DNA from: an uncultured Porphyromonadaceae bacterium
GTDB taxonomy: Bacteria > Bacteroidota > Bacteroidia > Bacteroidales > Muribaculaceae
DNA: 29,890 nt
Reading direction: 5' to 3'
Assembly: GCA_937989585.1 (NCBI GenBank)
Contig: CALKRW010000008.1
Span: forward strand, 1-29,890
The position numbers and the translations under genes were made by a program. Under the pieces are notes generated by a model, which made no database searches, had not been told where the DNA came from, and saw only the letters and a list, made by a program, of their open reading frames with translations. Of this stretch, positions 7,959 to 16,867 are shown piece by piece (within the stretch, counting starts at the first letter, position 1; the number at the start of each line of letters is the position of its first letter).

Positions 7959-8047
7959 GTCATCTTCCCCGCCGTTTTTTCGGCAATAAATCATAGAGAA
8001 ATAATAAACAACAAATCAATAATTAATCAATTCAAAAAATTCCAATC

Positions 8048-9736
8048 ATGATTAAGAAACGCTATTTCTTGCCGCTATTGGCGGCTCTGGCGCTCTCGTC
8101 GTGCTCTTCCGAGGACAACGTGATTAACAACGAGCCCGAGAACAAGGATTTGAGTTACGTGGCCGTGAACATCGTTCAGCCTAAATCGGTTGGCAGCCGT
8201 GCCGATGCTGATAACCAGTTCCAGAATGGTACTGATGACGAGAATTATGCATCGGACGCTCTCTTCTTTATCTTTGATAAGGATGGCAATTCACTGGATG
8301 GTAACGTCACCGCTCAGCGTGTAAAACTCACGAAAGGCACTGATGTTCCTACATCCCCCAAAGTTGAGGTCGTTTACAATGCTGTGCTTGTAATTAATGG
8401 ACAAAAAGAAAAGCCGAAAGAGGATATTCAGATTGTTTGTGTCCTGAATGCACCTACAAATGCTGAAGGTGAGCCTCTTGAAACAGGCATAACCACTCTT
8501 TCGCAGCTCGAAGAAAAGGTCGCTGACTATTCTGCACACGAAAAAGGCACTTTCATAATGACCAATTCGGTTTATAAGGAAGATGGCGCTAAGGTACTTG
8601 GTGCTATGGTGACGAGTGAATATCTCTTTGAGAACGCAACTCAGGCTCTTGCTAAACCGGTTGAAATCTATGTTGAGCGTGTAGTCGCTAAAATTAAGAC
8701 AACTGTTAGCCCGGAATTTCAAAACCTGGGAGCACCCATAACTGTAGATGGTGTTAGTATGAAACTGAAAATTGCTGTCAAGGGTATTTCTCTGGTAAAT
8801 GTTTCAGATAAAGCTTATCTCTTTAAGAGTATCTCCGGCTTTGAAAACGACGCCAAATTCACGAATTGGGTATGGGATACTACAAACAAGCGCAGTTATT
8901 GGGAGACAATGCCCGCCGGCATCAACTACACAAATCAGAATTATGATGAAATTTCCCTTAAGGCATTTGAACCCGGTAAAGCATTGACCGATCAGTACAT
9001 ACTGCCTAATACATCGCAGACTGATAAAACTGCAATTCTTGTTACTGCCCAACTTACAGATGATAAGGATCAGCCGTATGAATTTGTTTATCTCCGTGGT
9101 TTTTATTGCTCGCCTGACAATGCTAAGAATCTGATTGCAACTTCTGTTGCGGCAGAGGGTTATTGGAAGAAGGCTGCAGATGGTACCCTTTCTTCGATTC
9201 AGCCCGATGATTTCGTGTGGAAAAACAACATAGATCTTGTTGAAGATCTTGGGAAAGATGCAACCGAAGAACAAAAGGCAGCCGCCAGAATTGATTATCT
9301 CAAATCTTACGAAGTTGTTGCCCGAGTAAACCCCGAATTGACTATTGTCACCAGAGATAATAATGGTAATGAAGTGGCATCCTCACCGGAAAAGGTTAAT
9401 GAGTTCCTTGCCGGAAATGCTACAAATCATCCCTACGTGGCACGCTACTACAAAGACGGTATGTGTACCTATTTCGTCAATATTGACCAGACTCCCGTAG
9501 CACAGGATCGTTATGACACAACAATAGCTGACAAGACATTCGAGGGTGTTGTCCGCAACCATATCTATGAACTGACCATCAATTCTATCCAGGGCATCGG
9601 TACTCCTGTATTTGACCCCAAAGATCCCATTGTTCCCGATACACCTGATGACGAGCATCTTTGGTTCCTTTCTGCCCGCATAAACGTCCTCAAATGGCGT
9701 ATAGTTAAGCAGAATGTCGATTTCACCGGCAAATAA
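8048..9736 (+). CDS. Mfa1/FimA-like major fimbrillin (type V pilin), lipoprotein precursor
   Basis: A 562-residue predicted structural subunit of type V fimbriae. The N-terminus is a lipoprotein signal peptide with lipobox ALSSC (Cys19) followed by SSED, acidic residues like those of Bacteroidetes surface-export signals. VGSRADAD around Arg51 resembles the Arg-Ala site cut by gingipain-type proteases in Porphyromonas pilins to free the strand-exchange groove. The C-terminus has the Mfa1-family pattern VRNHIYELTINSIQGIGTPV, an Asp/Pro-rich stretch, and the final strand INVLKWRIVKQNVDF. It is more AT-rich than the anchor gene downstream, which suits a diversifying surface antigen. A strong terminator 23 bases after the stop separates it from the accessory genes. 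Family certain; major-subunit status inferred from first position, the Mfa1-type C-terminus and the terminator. Confidence 0.9.
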   Translation: MIKKRYFLPLLAALALSSCSSEDNVINNEPENKDLSYVAVNIVQPKSVGSRADADNQFQNGTDDENYASDALFFIFDKDGNSLDGNVTAQRVKLTKGTDVPTSPKVEVVYNAVLVINGQKEKPKEDIQIVCVLNAPTNAEGEPLETGITTLSQLEEKVADYSAHEKGTFIMTNSVYKEDGAKVLGAMVTSEYLFENATQALAKPVEIYVERVVAKIKTTVSPEFQNLGAPITVDGVSMKLKIAVKGISLVNVSDKAYLFKSISGFENDAKFTNWVWDTTNKRSYWETMPAGINYTNQNYDEISLKAFEPGKALTDQYILPNTSQTDKTAILVTAQLTDDKDQPYEFVYLRGFYCSPDNAKNLIATSVAAEGYWKKAADGTLSSIQPDDFVWKNNIDLVEDLGKDATEEQKAAARIDYLKSYEVVARVNPELTIVTRDNNGNEVASSPEKVNEFLAGNATNHPYVARYYKDGMCTYFVNIDQTPVAQDRYDTTIADKTFEGVVRNHIYELTINSIQGIGTPVFDPKDPIVPDTPDDEHLWFLSARINVLKWRIVKQNVDFTGK

Positions 9737-9758
9737 GCGATATTTCACAACTACCCAC

Positions 9759-9801
9759 ATCAGCGCCGGACGACCGCTCCGGCCTTCCGGCGCTGATTTT
9801 T
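9759..9801 (+). terminator. Strong terminator between major fimbrillin and accessory genes
   Basis: ATCAGCGCCGG (9759-9769) pairs perfectly over 11 bp with CCGGCGCTGAT (9787-9797), followed by a T run. It directly follows the fimbrillin stop. Partial read-through here would give more pilin than anchor and tip proteins. Confidence 0.88.
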
Positions 9802-10019
9802 CTCTCTTTCTCTCCCCTTTGACTTCACGCACCTGCGCACCGGTGCCACGGAAGATGCGCCGCTAAACCTGACGAAGCGCTGTAGGCCGCTTCCACCTAT
9901 ATTGAATTCACACGGCGACACATGCCGCCGACAACATACATCGTCCTGCCCGGGCGCGGGACTCAGCCCGCAACTGTGCGGAACCAATCAAACGTAATAG
10001 ACCGACAATACTATAAGCA
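9802..10019. other. Intergenic segment before the anchor gene
   Basis: About 220 GC-rich bases with a 10-base palindrome GCACCGGTGC (9837-9846) and a small hairpin GCGGG/CCCGC (9956-9971). No good TAnnTTTG box was seen, so the anchor gene may depend on read-through or on a weak promoter. Confidence 0.4.
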
Positions 10020-11114
10020 ATGAAAACAACGCCTGCGTGTCTGAAACGACTTTCACATATGCTCCTCGTCGCCCTGACGGCCTGTCTCACGCTGTCGTCA
10101 TGCGACGACGTGATATTCGACTACGAGGGTGACTGCGACACAAGATATCATCTGCGCTTCCGCTACGACCGCAACATGAAGTTCGCCGACGCGTTCGCCA
10201 ACGAGGTGACCTCGGTGCGCCTCATGGCCTTCGACAGCGACGGACGCCTGGTGTGGCAGACCGAGGAGAGCGGCGAGCGACTCGCGTCCGAGGGCTACGA
10301 CATACTCCTGCCCCTCGGTCCCGGCGACTACACTCTGACCGCCTGGTGCGGACTCGGCAACGGCGAGTCGTTCACCGTAGGCGAGATGCCCCAGGGCTCG
10401 GCACACTCCGACGCACACTGCCGCCTGAACCGCACAGCCGGTCCCGACGGCGGTGCTGTCTCCGACAAGGACCTCAACCGCCTGTTCCACGGCACGCTCC
10501 GCGTCTCGCTCCCGGTCGAGGAGGACGGCGGCGACATATACTACACCATGCCGCTGACCAAGGACACCAACGTGTTCCGCGTCGTACTCCAGCATCTGTC
10601 CGGCCAGGACATCAGCGCCGACGACTTCACCTTCGCCATCGAGGACAACAACGGCTGGCTCGCGCATGACAACTCGCTGCGCGACGACGAGAAGATCACC
10701 TACCGCGCATGGTCCACCTACGACGCCTCGTCGGGTGTCGACGTACCCCGCTCCGGCGGCGACTGGCTCGCCCGTCAGGTCGAGGCTCCCGCCGGACGCG
10801 CCATCACCCAGGTGAGCGTGGCCGTGGCCGAACTCACAGTCAGCCGTCTTGTCGAGCGCGACTGGACCGTCAACTCCAAGCCCGTCCTCGTCATCCGCCG
10901 TGCGGACGACGGCGACCTTGTTGCCCGCATTCCCATTATCGACTTCGCCCTTATGGTCAAGGGCAACTACAACCGCGATATGTCCAACCAGGAGTACCTC
11001 GACCGTCAGGACGAATACAACATGACATTCTTCCTCGATGACGACCGTCACTGGCTTGCAACCTCCATCATAATCAATTCATGGCGCGTCGTGCTCAACG
11101 ACGTCGATTTCTGA
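10020..11114 (+). CDS. FimB/Mfa2-family fimbrial anchor lipoprotein
   Basis: A 364-residue lipoprotein expected to cap or anchor the fimbrial shaft at the outer membrane and limit its length, as Mfa2 and FimB do in Porphyromonas gingivalis. The signal peptide ends in the lipobox LSSC with Cys28. It is followed by DDVIFDYEGDCDTRYHLRFR, the typical FimB/Mfa2 opening, and then VTSVRLMAFDSDGRLVWQTE and GDYTLTAWCGLGN from the first transthyretin-like domain. It ends in SWRVVLNDVDF. No Arg-Ala processing site is evident near the N-terminus, as expected for an anchor retained by its lipid. It is strikingly GC-rich relative to the pilin before it. It follows the pilin by 283 bases and precedes the minor subunit by 29. 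Confidence 0.9.
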   Translation: MKTTPACLKRLSHMLLVALTACLTLSSCDDVIFDYEGDCDTRYHLRFRYDRNMKFADAFANEVTSVRLMAFDSDGRLVWQTEESGERLASEGYDILLPLGPGDYTLTAWCGLGNGESFTVGEMPQGSAHSDAHCRLNRTAGPDGGAVSDKDLNRLFHGTLRVSLPVEEDGGDIYYTMPLTKDTNVFRVVLQHLSGQDISADDFTFAIEDNNGWLAHDNSLRDDEKITYRAWSTYDASSGVDVPRSGGDWLARQVEAPAGRAITQVSVAVAELTVSRLVERDWTVNSKPVLVIRRADDGDLVARIPIIDFALMVKGNYNRDMSNQEYLDRQDEYNMTFFLDDDRHWLATSIIINSWRVVLNDVDF

Positions 11115-11143
11115 CAAAAAACGCTTAAGAAGAAAGGTATACG

Positions 11144-12256
11144 TTGAAACTCAACGCAATACATATCAAACTCCTGTTCTGCCTGGCACTCCTGGTGTCG
11201 GCGTGCGGTCTGGGCTCGTGCTCGCACGGCGCCGACGAGCCGCCGTATCCCGACGGCGCGACTTACGTTAACTTCAGGATCGTTGTGCCTATCAACCCTG
11301 AGGCGCGTAGCGCGTCGCGTGCTGCCGACGGCACCTGGGGCGGCGATTACGACAAGGACCCCGGCGACGGCATCGACTCGAAGATCGAGAACCTGACATT
11401 GGTGGTCACCAATACCGACTGTAACACAGAGGTAGACCGCATCAGCGATTTCGAGATTACCGGTCCGCTTGTCACTCCCGACTATTCGATTTATTATATA
11501 TTCAAAGAAATTGACGCTGCAACGGCGCAGAAACTCAAATCTTCAGGTGACACCAAAGTACACGTCTATACAAACATGGGTACGGGTCTATCGATGACTG
11601 GTAATACTTCTCCCAATTTCACCAATCGGTGGGGAAGTGCCAATAGTGTTGGCTCTATCCCGATGTGGGGCGTGCAGAAAGTTAACTTCTCCGGAATGAA
11701 GGAAGGCGAGACCTTCTACATCCCCGGGGAGATCTGGCTGCTCCGCGCAATGGCAAAGGTCGAAATCACCATAGCCAAATCAGGGGCTAATTCTATTACC
11801 CGATTGACATCTGCCTCGGTTACAAATGTGCGCAACAGAGGTTATCTACTTCCTGCAAAGTGGAAGACCTATAATGATACCAGGGACATCAAGTTTGATG
11901 AAACCATAAATGCCTATACCGGTAATCGTAACTGGATTACAAATTCCAACTTTACACCCGAAACCATGGGCGAAGACGCCGGCAAGAAGATTGTATTCTA
12001 TATACCCGAGACAACAGGGTCTGACAGCAGTAGGCGTCCTTATATTACGCTGAATTATACGGACGGCGTGAATAATTGGACAAACTATATATATTTTGCC
12101 GAATATGATGCTGCGGGGCAGAACCCCGTAAGTTATAATGATATTGTCCGCAACCACCTTTATCACTTTGAGGTAAGGCGGGACCGCGTTTTAACGGTAA
12201 ATTATACGGTCTGTCCCTGGAACATTTACAATGTCGATGTCCCACCATTCGATTAA
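11144..12256 (+). CDS. Mfa-like minor fimbrial subunit, lipoprotein
   Basis: A 370-residue predicted accessory pilin. It begins with TTG at 11144, since no ATG precedes the signal peptide, and has an A/G-rich stretch AAGAAAGG upstream. There are two possible lipidation cysteines, Cys21 (LVSAC) and Cys26 (LGSC). SASRAADG around Arg59 resembles the pilin processing site. YIPGEIWLLRAMAKVEITI is the central strand pattern shared by Mfa-like proteins, and the C-terminus NHLYHFEVRRDRVLTVNYTV, PWNIYNVDVP is a pilin-like final strand. The first 105 codons or so are GC-rich and the rest markedly AT-richer, suggesting a mosaic gene. The next gene starts 19 bases after its stop. A tip or adaptor role like FimC or Mfa3 is inferred. 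Confidence 0.8.
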   Translation: MKLNAIHIKLLFCLALLVSACGLGSCSHGADEPPYPDGATYVNFRIVVPINPEARSASRAADGTWGGDYDKDPGDGIDSKIENLTLVVTNTDCNTEVDRISDFEITGPLVTPDYSIYYIFKEIDAATAQKLKSSGDTKVHVYTNMGTGLSMTGNTSPNFTNRWGSANSVGSIPMWGVQKVNFSGMKEGETFYIPGEIWLLRAMAKVEITIAKSGANSITRLTSASVTNVRNRGYLLPAKWKTYNDTRDIKFDETINAYTGNRNWITNSNFTPETMGEDAGKKIVFYIPETTGSDSSRRPYITLNYTDGVNNWTNYIYFAEYDAAGQNPVSYNDIVRNHLYHFEVRRDRVLTVNYTVCPWNIYNVDVPPFD

Positions 12257-12275
12257 ATCAAGAAAGAGAAACACT

Positions 12276-15200
12276 ATGAGCAAATATATCAAGACATTTT
12301 TAACTTTCTTTTTATGTGTGCTTCTCCCGGCGTTTGTCTTTACGGGCTGCTCTGATGAATTGGAGACCCCGGGATATGTCGTAGAAGGAGAGCCGGCTTC
12401 TGTCAGACTCAAGGTTAACCTTGAGGAAATGGCCGTAAAATCGCGCTCAGACATGAGCGCCGATCTGGAGAACAGGGTCGAGTGCCTGTGGGTGGCGATT
12501 TACAATGTTAATTCCGGAAAACGCACTTTCAGCAAGTTTTATGCGCCCGACGGCGATTTTCCCGAGATAGAAGATAAATACGGTGTGATTGACGATATAA
12601 AGACCGAATCCGGCGAAAGTTACATCGTGGCAGTCGCCAACTATGAAAACAAGATTGCAGTTGACCTTGTAAACAATAAAGACACCGAGCAGGATCTTGA
12701 GACTCTGCTTCTGGGCGCCGACACATGGGGCAAGTACCGCTCCATCGCCATCAAGCAGAAGTTCGACGGCGAGAACATACATGTCGAGACGCCTGCCGAG
12801 GCCATCGTGATGCAGGGTTCCTATAAGGATGTCGTACATACAGATCAATCAGATTACCATACTGAGGATGAGGATGGCGCAGTGCCGGTAGGCATACAGC
12901 CCGGAGCCAATAATCTTACAGGCAAGATACACCTTCGCCGCATCTGGACACAGAACAAGTTCACCATCAAGCCGAGCGGCAGCCTCGTTTCCATGGAACT
13001 CGTCAATGTGGAGGTAATCAACGTTCCTGTGCTGTCGTGGCTCTACGGGCGCAAACAGGACGCATCGGCAGGTACTCTCGGGTACGCCAATGCCGGTGAC
13101 GCGTATAGCCCTGACATGACCAACAGCCTGAAGCATGACATGTACCGTCAGTCGCTGACTTACACTCCGACCTCGATGACCGTGACAACGGATGACAAGG
13201 GACGTCCCAACTACAGTTTCGATTACTGGCAGTACGAGAACAAGCGTAACGGCGCCTATGCTTCCTCCTATGAGGATCGCGAGAGGGAACATAAGAATGC
13301 CGATGGAACAAACAGCGGCATCTACACAAGCCTGTGCGGGAACAGCGGAAAAGCCACGCTCGACAACAATGCTACGTTTATTCGTTTTACCGCGAAAATC
13401 AGATATCTTGTGGATGAGAATGGAGTAATCCAAAATCCCGCTGAGATAGATGAAAAAATCGGCACGGTGAGGCATCGCAATGCCGAAGTCACGTATGTCG
13501 TACACCTTGGATATATAGGGAAGGACCCCAAAGACTTCAACTGCTACCGTAATTCCAAATACATCTACAACATTACGGTAGAGAGTGTTAATAAGGTCCT
13601 TCTTGAGGCTTTCAAACTTGGTGAGAATCAGCCCGGTGTCGAGGGAGCGGTGACGGATGTGACCGAGGGCTTCTATGACCTTGACGCACATTTTAACGTC
13701 TTCAATATCTATCTCGAGAAATCGGAACTCGAGGGGTTTACATTTACGATGACTACCTATGAGGATAATGTGCCCCATACGATAACCAATATCACGGACG
13801 CTGACCTTGGCCTGAAAGCCAATGTACCTAAAAAGGGTGATACGAACTGGAAATACTATAACTGGATTCAACTTGTTCCAAATGGCAAAACTGACGAAAA
13901 GACCAAGATTGCGAAGTTCCCGAATCTCACCAAAGGAGAGACGCCACTCTATCTGAACGATTTACAGGCAAAGGCGAAAGAATTGAAAGACGGAGAGGGG
14001 TACTGCTTTACAGTGTATCTGAAAGAATATACCTACGAGGCCGATTATGGCGACGTTGGCTATGGTGACGAGCGGACCACCGAATGGACGCACTACGTCA
14101 ACCAGCCGAGCCGCACTGCCAACTTCAATGTCGCATACAGCGTGTCGGATGACAGGGAAAGCCAGCATTTCAAGGCCAAGTACGCCCTGTCGCAGCGTTC
14201 CATCCAGACTTATTACGACATTGTAAAAGCCGCGTCAGGCCACGGTACAGCCCTTGGCGTGGAGCATACCAACGAAGTTTTCGGCATGAATATGCGCTGG
14301 ACAAATGGCGACATATCCGGTGGATTTGACTCGGATAACGGGCGATACAACGTCTGGATTGCCCTTGGAGGCACCGTTGATAAAACAACGGCAGGCGATG
14401 GCAGCTGGACCAAGGCATATGTCCTTGATTTGGATAACCTGTTGCAGGTGAACAAGTCTTCGAACACTTTACAGACTGCATATGCTTCTCATCTGGATTT
14501 CAGCGGAGGAACAAGATTTGTGCCGGCAATGAAACTTATTGGAAACAATGAATTAAACGATGATAATTCTGGCTTTTATAATTCTCAAGCCAGTAGTTAT
14601 GATCCCCAAATTCATGAAAGTGACGCCCAATATATTCAGGCTATATTCAGTTGCATGAATCGAAACAAGGATGAGAACGGTAATGGAACTATTGATGCTC
14701 CGGAGTTGAAATGGTATGTTCCCACTTCCGGTAAGTATCTACGTGTCATCTTGGGCCGAAACAACCTTGTTACTCCTCTGATGGCTTATGAGCAGTCGGT
14801 GCTTCCACAGGGCTGTACAGACGACTATAATACGCTCTATCACTTTATTACAAGTGACCGAAAGATTGTTTGGGCGGATGAAGGCATGTCGAGTTCAATG
14901 TTTGATGTAAGAAAGAGTTGGTCTCATGCTCCCTGGCAGGTACGATGTGTGCGCAATCTCGGCACGAACCTCACGGCAGTATCCAAAGGCGAGAAAGTCA
15001 CACCGGCCTATGACGATACGGATGTGGATGGCACGACCCATGGCGGTGTTGTGAAGCCCATACGATATTACGGAGCGGCACTGCGCAATCCGACGACTTT
15101 GCCACTGCCGTTACACAAGACGTCCTCACCATACAACCGTCTCGCACGCTACGGCTTCGAGATTGCCCCGGCCGGTAACGGTAACACGAATGATTATGAC

Positions 15201-15734
15201 AGAGAAGCCGGCATGTACTATATCGCTTACAATGATGCCGGAACTGCGGTGCGGTCGGTTACCACTATTCCTGCCAGTTATGCGGATATCAAGAATGCCT
15301 TGGAGACTGCTTCCCCCTGCGAGAAACTGAACAAAAGCACCGGTCGCAGCGGATGGCGACTTCCCAACCAGAAGGAAATAGTTATTATGTTACGTGCCAA
15401 GGTAATACGGTCGAACGGTTTTTATGTATACAAACAGTCGGGCAATACTCTGTTGCCAAGTGAAAGTGGTTGGGATGTCTATGGACCCGGTATGATGACC
15501 TGTACCCAGGAGCATTGGCCGGGCATAGACAATAGCGGAAATACTATTACTAGCCCTGTCAACGGTACAGATGCTTTGTCTGCCAGAAATCGTTGGACTA
15601 CCATTGAAACTACAAGTTCGTTGGCATCGGCAAAGAAACATTCGGATATTAGGGCCATCCGCTGTGTGCGCGACCTGACTGCCGAGGAGGCGAACATGTC
15701 ATATAGTCAGATAAAAAATTATAGTACTGATTGA
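12276..15734 (+). CDS. Large DUF4906-like fimbrial tip/adhesin-type lipoprotein
   Basis: A 1152-residue surface lipoprotein, probably the distal or adhesive component of the fimbria. ATG 12276 is chosen because it starts a clean signal peptide (lipobox FTGC, Cys25, then SDELE) and follows AGAAAGAGAAA; the frame is open further upstream. KSRSDM around Arg57 is a possible processing site. A pilin-like N-terminal region includes HLRRIWTQNKFTIKP. KDENGNGTIDAPEL at about 798-811 contains a complete EF-hand-type calcium loop (D799, N801, N803, G804, I806, E810). Towards the C-terminus come VRCVRNL, GRSGWRLPNQKEIVIMLRA and a final IRCVRDL, a pattern I associate with DUF4906 and with lectin-like folds. 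Ligand unknown. Codons around 14450-14950 are AT-rich relative to both sides. Confidence 0.8.
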   Translation: MSKYIKTFLTFFLCVLLPAFVFTGCSDELETPGYVVEGEPASVRLKVNLEEMAVKSRSDMSADLENRVECLWVAIYNVNSGKRTFSKFYAPDGDFPEIEDKYGVIDDIKTESGESYIVAVANYENKIAVDLVNNKDTEQDLETLLLGADTWGKYRSIAIKQKFDGENIHVETPAEAIVMQGSYKDVVHTDQSDYHTEDEDGAVPVGIQPGANNLTGKIHLRRIWTQNKFTIKPSGSLVSMELVNVEVINVPVLSWLYGRKQDASAGTLGYANAGDAYSPDMTNSLKHDMYRQSLTYTPTSMTVTTDDKGRPNYSFDYWQYENKRNGAYASSYEDREREHKNADGTNSGIYTSLCGNSGKATLDNNATFIRFTAKIRYLVDENGVIQNPAEIDEKIGTVRHRNAEVTYVVHLGYIGKDPKDFNCYRNSKYIYNITVESVNKVLLEAFKLGENQPGVEGAVTDVTEGFYDLDAHFNVFNIYLEKSELEGFTFTMTTYEDNVPHTITNITDADLGLKANVPKKGDTNWKYYNWIQLVPNGKTDEKTKIAKFPNLTKGETPLYLNDLQAKAKELKDGEGYCFTVYLKEYTYEADYGDVGYGDERTTEWTHYVNQPSRTANFNVAYSVSDDRESQHFKAKYALSQRSIQTYYDIVKAASGHGTALGVEHTNEVFGMNMRWTNGDISGGFDSDNGRYNVWIALGGTVDKTTAGDGSWTKAYVLDLDNLLQVNKSSNTLQTAYASHLDFSGGTRFVPAMKLIGNNELNDDNSGFYNSQASSYDPQIHESDAQYIQAIFSCMNRNKDENGNGTIDAPELKWYVPTSGKYLRVILGRNNLVTPLMAYEQSVLPQGCTDDYNTLYHFITSDRKIVWADEGMSSSMFDVRKSWSHAPWQVRCVRNLGTNLTAVSKGEKVTPAYDDTDVDGTTHGGVVKPIRYYGAALRNPTTLPLPLHKTSSPYNRLARYGFEIAPAGNGNTNDYDREAGMYYIAYNDAGTAVRSVTTIPASYADIKNALETASPCEKLNKSTGRSGWRLPNQKEIVIMLRAKVIRSNGFYVYKQSGNTLLPSESGWDVYGPGMMTCTQEHWPGIDNSGNTITSPVNGTDALSARNRWTTIETTSSLASAKKHSDIRAIRCVRDLTAEEANMSYSQIKNYSTD

Positions 15735-15735
15735 T

Positions 15736-16668
15736 ATGTTTTTATCGTCCTACATAATGAAATTTTGTTCAGTGTTTGCGAGCACAGCGCTGCTTGTCGG
15801 CTGTTCGGGTTCTGACGGCAACAAGGCGTCGGCTGAGCGCGATTCGGTGGTTGCGCCGGGCGAACTGGCCATGCCGGCGATTCCCGACAGCATAGTCGGG
15901 ACGGAAGAACGTGCCGAGTGGCTTGTCGCCCACTTCTGGGACGCTATGGACTTCGCGGACCACAGCCGGAGTCTTGACTCGGCGTTCATGGAGCAGACTT
16001 TCGCCAACTTCCTCTCGGTTCTGCCATTGACGGGCAGTGTCGGGGCTGTAGACCGCGCATTCGGCAATATGCTGGACAAGGCGGCCGGCGACAAGGCTGC
16101 CTCGGAATTCGTGGCCGACGTGGCGAGACGCTATATGGGTGACCCGAATTCGCCGATGCGCGACGAGGATCTGCTGATAGCGTTTCTGGAGCGCGCCGTG
16201 ACTGCCGGGTCGCTGAGCGAGGCCACGCGAGAGCGTATGAAGTTCGACCTGGAGAAGGCGCGGATGAACCGCCCGGGGTCCATAGCTCCCGATTTCCGCT
16301 ATATGTCGCGCACGGGCGAAGTGACCTCGCTGCGCGGACGGCACGCTGCAACGCTGCTGATTTTCTACGATCCGGACTGCCCGAACTGTCACGAGGTGAT
16401 CGAGGACCTGGCCGGCGCCGAGTTGCCGCAGAATCTGAGTGTGCTGGCAATCAACGCCGAGGATGACCGCGATCGATGGAACGAGACCAAGGACTCCATG
16501 CCACGGGGCTGGGAGGTCGGCATGCCTCTGGAATCGCTTGACGAGGACCGGTATTATCTTCCCGTCTTGCCGGTGATATATCTGCTCGACGCCGATGGCC
16601 GCATCATACTGAAGGATCCGGCCCCTGCGGTGCTGAAGGACTATCTCGGCCCACGGCAGTCTCACTGA
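15736..16668 (+). CDS. DUF5106 / thioredoxin-like lipoprotein (TlpA-type)
   Basis: A 310-residue lipoprotein beginning one base after the tip-protein stop, so it belongs to the fimbrial operon. The ATG at 15757 (MKFCSVFAS) is an alternative start. The lipobox is LLVGC with Cys23. Residues about 55-170 form a helical region like DUF5106. From about 180 a thioredoxin-fold domain follows: PGSIAPDFRYMSRTGEVTSL, the redox motif DPDCPNCHE (Cys215, Cys218), and the cis-Pro region LPVLPVIYLLDADGRI. Proteins of this type in Bacteroidetes are periplasmic or membrane-attached disulfide reductases or relay proteins. Its place in a fimbrial operon suggests a role in folding the cysteine-containing tip or anchor proteins, which is inference. 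Codon use is GC-rich. Confidence 0.85.
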   Translation: MFLSSYIMKFCSVFASTALLVGCSGSDGNKASAERDSVVAPGELAMPAIPDSIVGTEERAEWLVAHFWDAMDFADHSRSLDSAFMEQTFANFLSVLPLTGSVGAVDRAFGNMLDKAAGDKAASEFVADVARRYMGDPNSPMRDEDLLIAFLERAVTAGSLSEATRERMKFDLEKARMNRPGSIAPDFRYMSRTGEVTSLRGRHAATLLIFYDPDCPNCHEVIEDLAGAELPQNLSVLAINAEDDRDRWNETKDSMPRGWEVGMPLESLDEDRYYLPVLPVIYLLDADGRIILKDPAPAVLKDYLGPRQSH

Positions 16669-16749
16669 ACCGTTGCGATAAAAAACTTACAGACTGAATT
16701 CTTATACATTCCATATCAGACTGATTTACAACTCCATCCATTCTTTTGA

Positions 16750-16782
16750 GGGCGGCCGGTCGTGAGACCTGCCGCCCTTTTT
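16750..16782 (+). terminator. Terminator closing the fimbrial locus
   Basis: GGGCGGC (16750-16756) with GGTC pairs to GACC with GCCGCCC (16771-16777) across one C/T mismatch and a GTGA tetraloop, followed by TTTTT. Very strong. Confidence 0.9.
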
Positions 16783-16787
16783 ATCGC

Positions 16788-16825
16788 CCGTTGCGTGTTT
16801 TGGGGCAATCCGTTGCGTGTTTTGG
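16788..16825. repeat. 16-bp direct repeat, 22-base period
   Basis: CCGTTGCGTGTTTTGG occurs exactly at 16788-16803 and 16810-16825, with a decayed third copy after it. It lies between the fimbrial terminator and the GH28 stop. Confidence 0.8.
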
Positions 16826-16867
16826 CTGTGTTTTGTCGCGTGTTCTTGAGGTAAATAACACTTGAAC

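Larger units (their letters stand above)
7376..8047. other. Gene-free region upstream of the fimbrial locus
   Basis: About 670 bases without a convincing gene; the small open frames have no recognisable features. It holds a nine-G homopolymer at 7568-7576, an imperfect 12-base tandem at about 7889-7918 (CTGCTTTCCGCG then CTGTTTTCCACG, 18-base period), a long hairpin at 7930-7958, and an AT-rich, A-rich stretch just before the fimbrillin ATG, as is usual for Bacteroidetes leaders. It must contain the promoters for both flanking genes, but no perfect TTTG/TAnnTTTG pair was found for either. Confidence 0.6.

Noticed and set aside
7767..7994. 75-codon minus-strand frame in the fimbrial leader
   Set aside because: Its content comes from small tandem repeats (GKQI-type) and it has no start context or domain.
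9948..9985. Possible cobalamin riboswitch core (CCCGCAACTGTG) upstream of the fimbrial anchor gene
   Set aside because: Only this short stretch matches. The upstream GGGAA/GGTG elements and the downstream B12 box are absent, and the gene has no link to B12.
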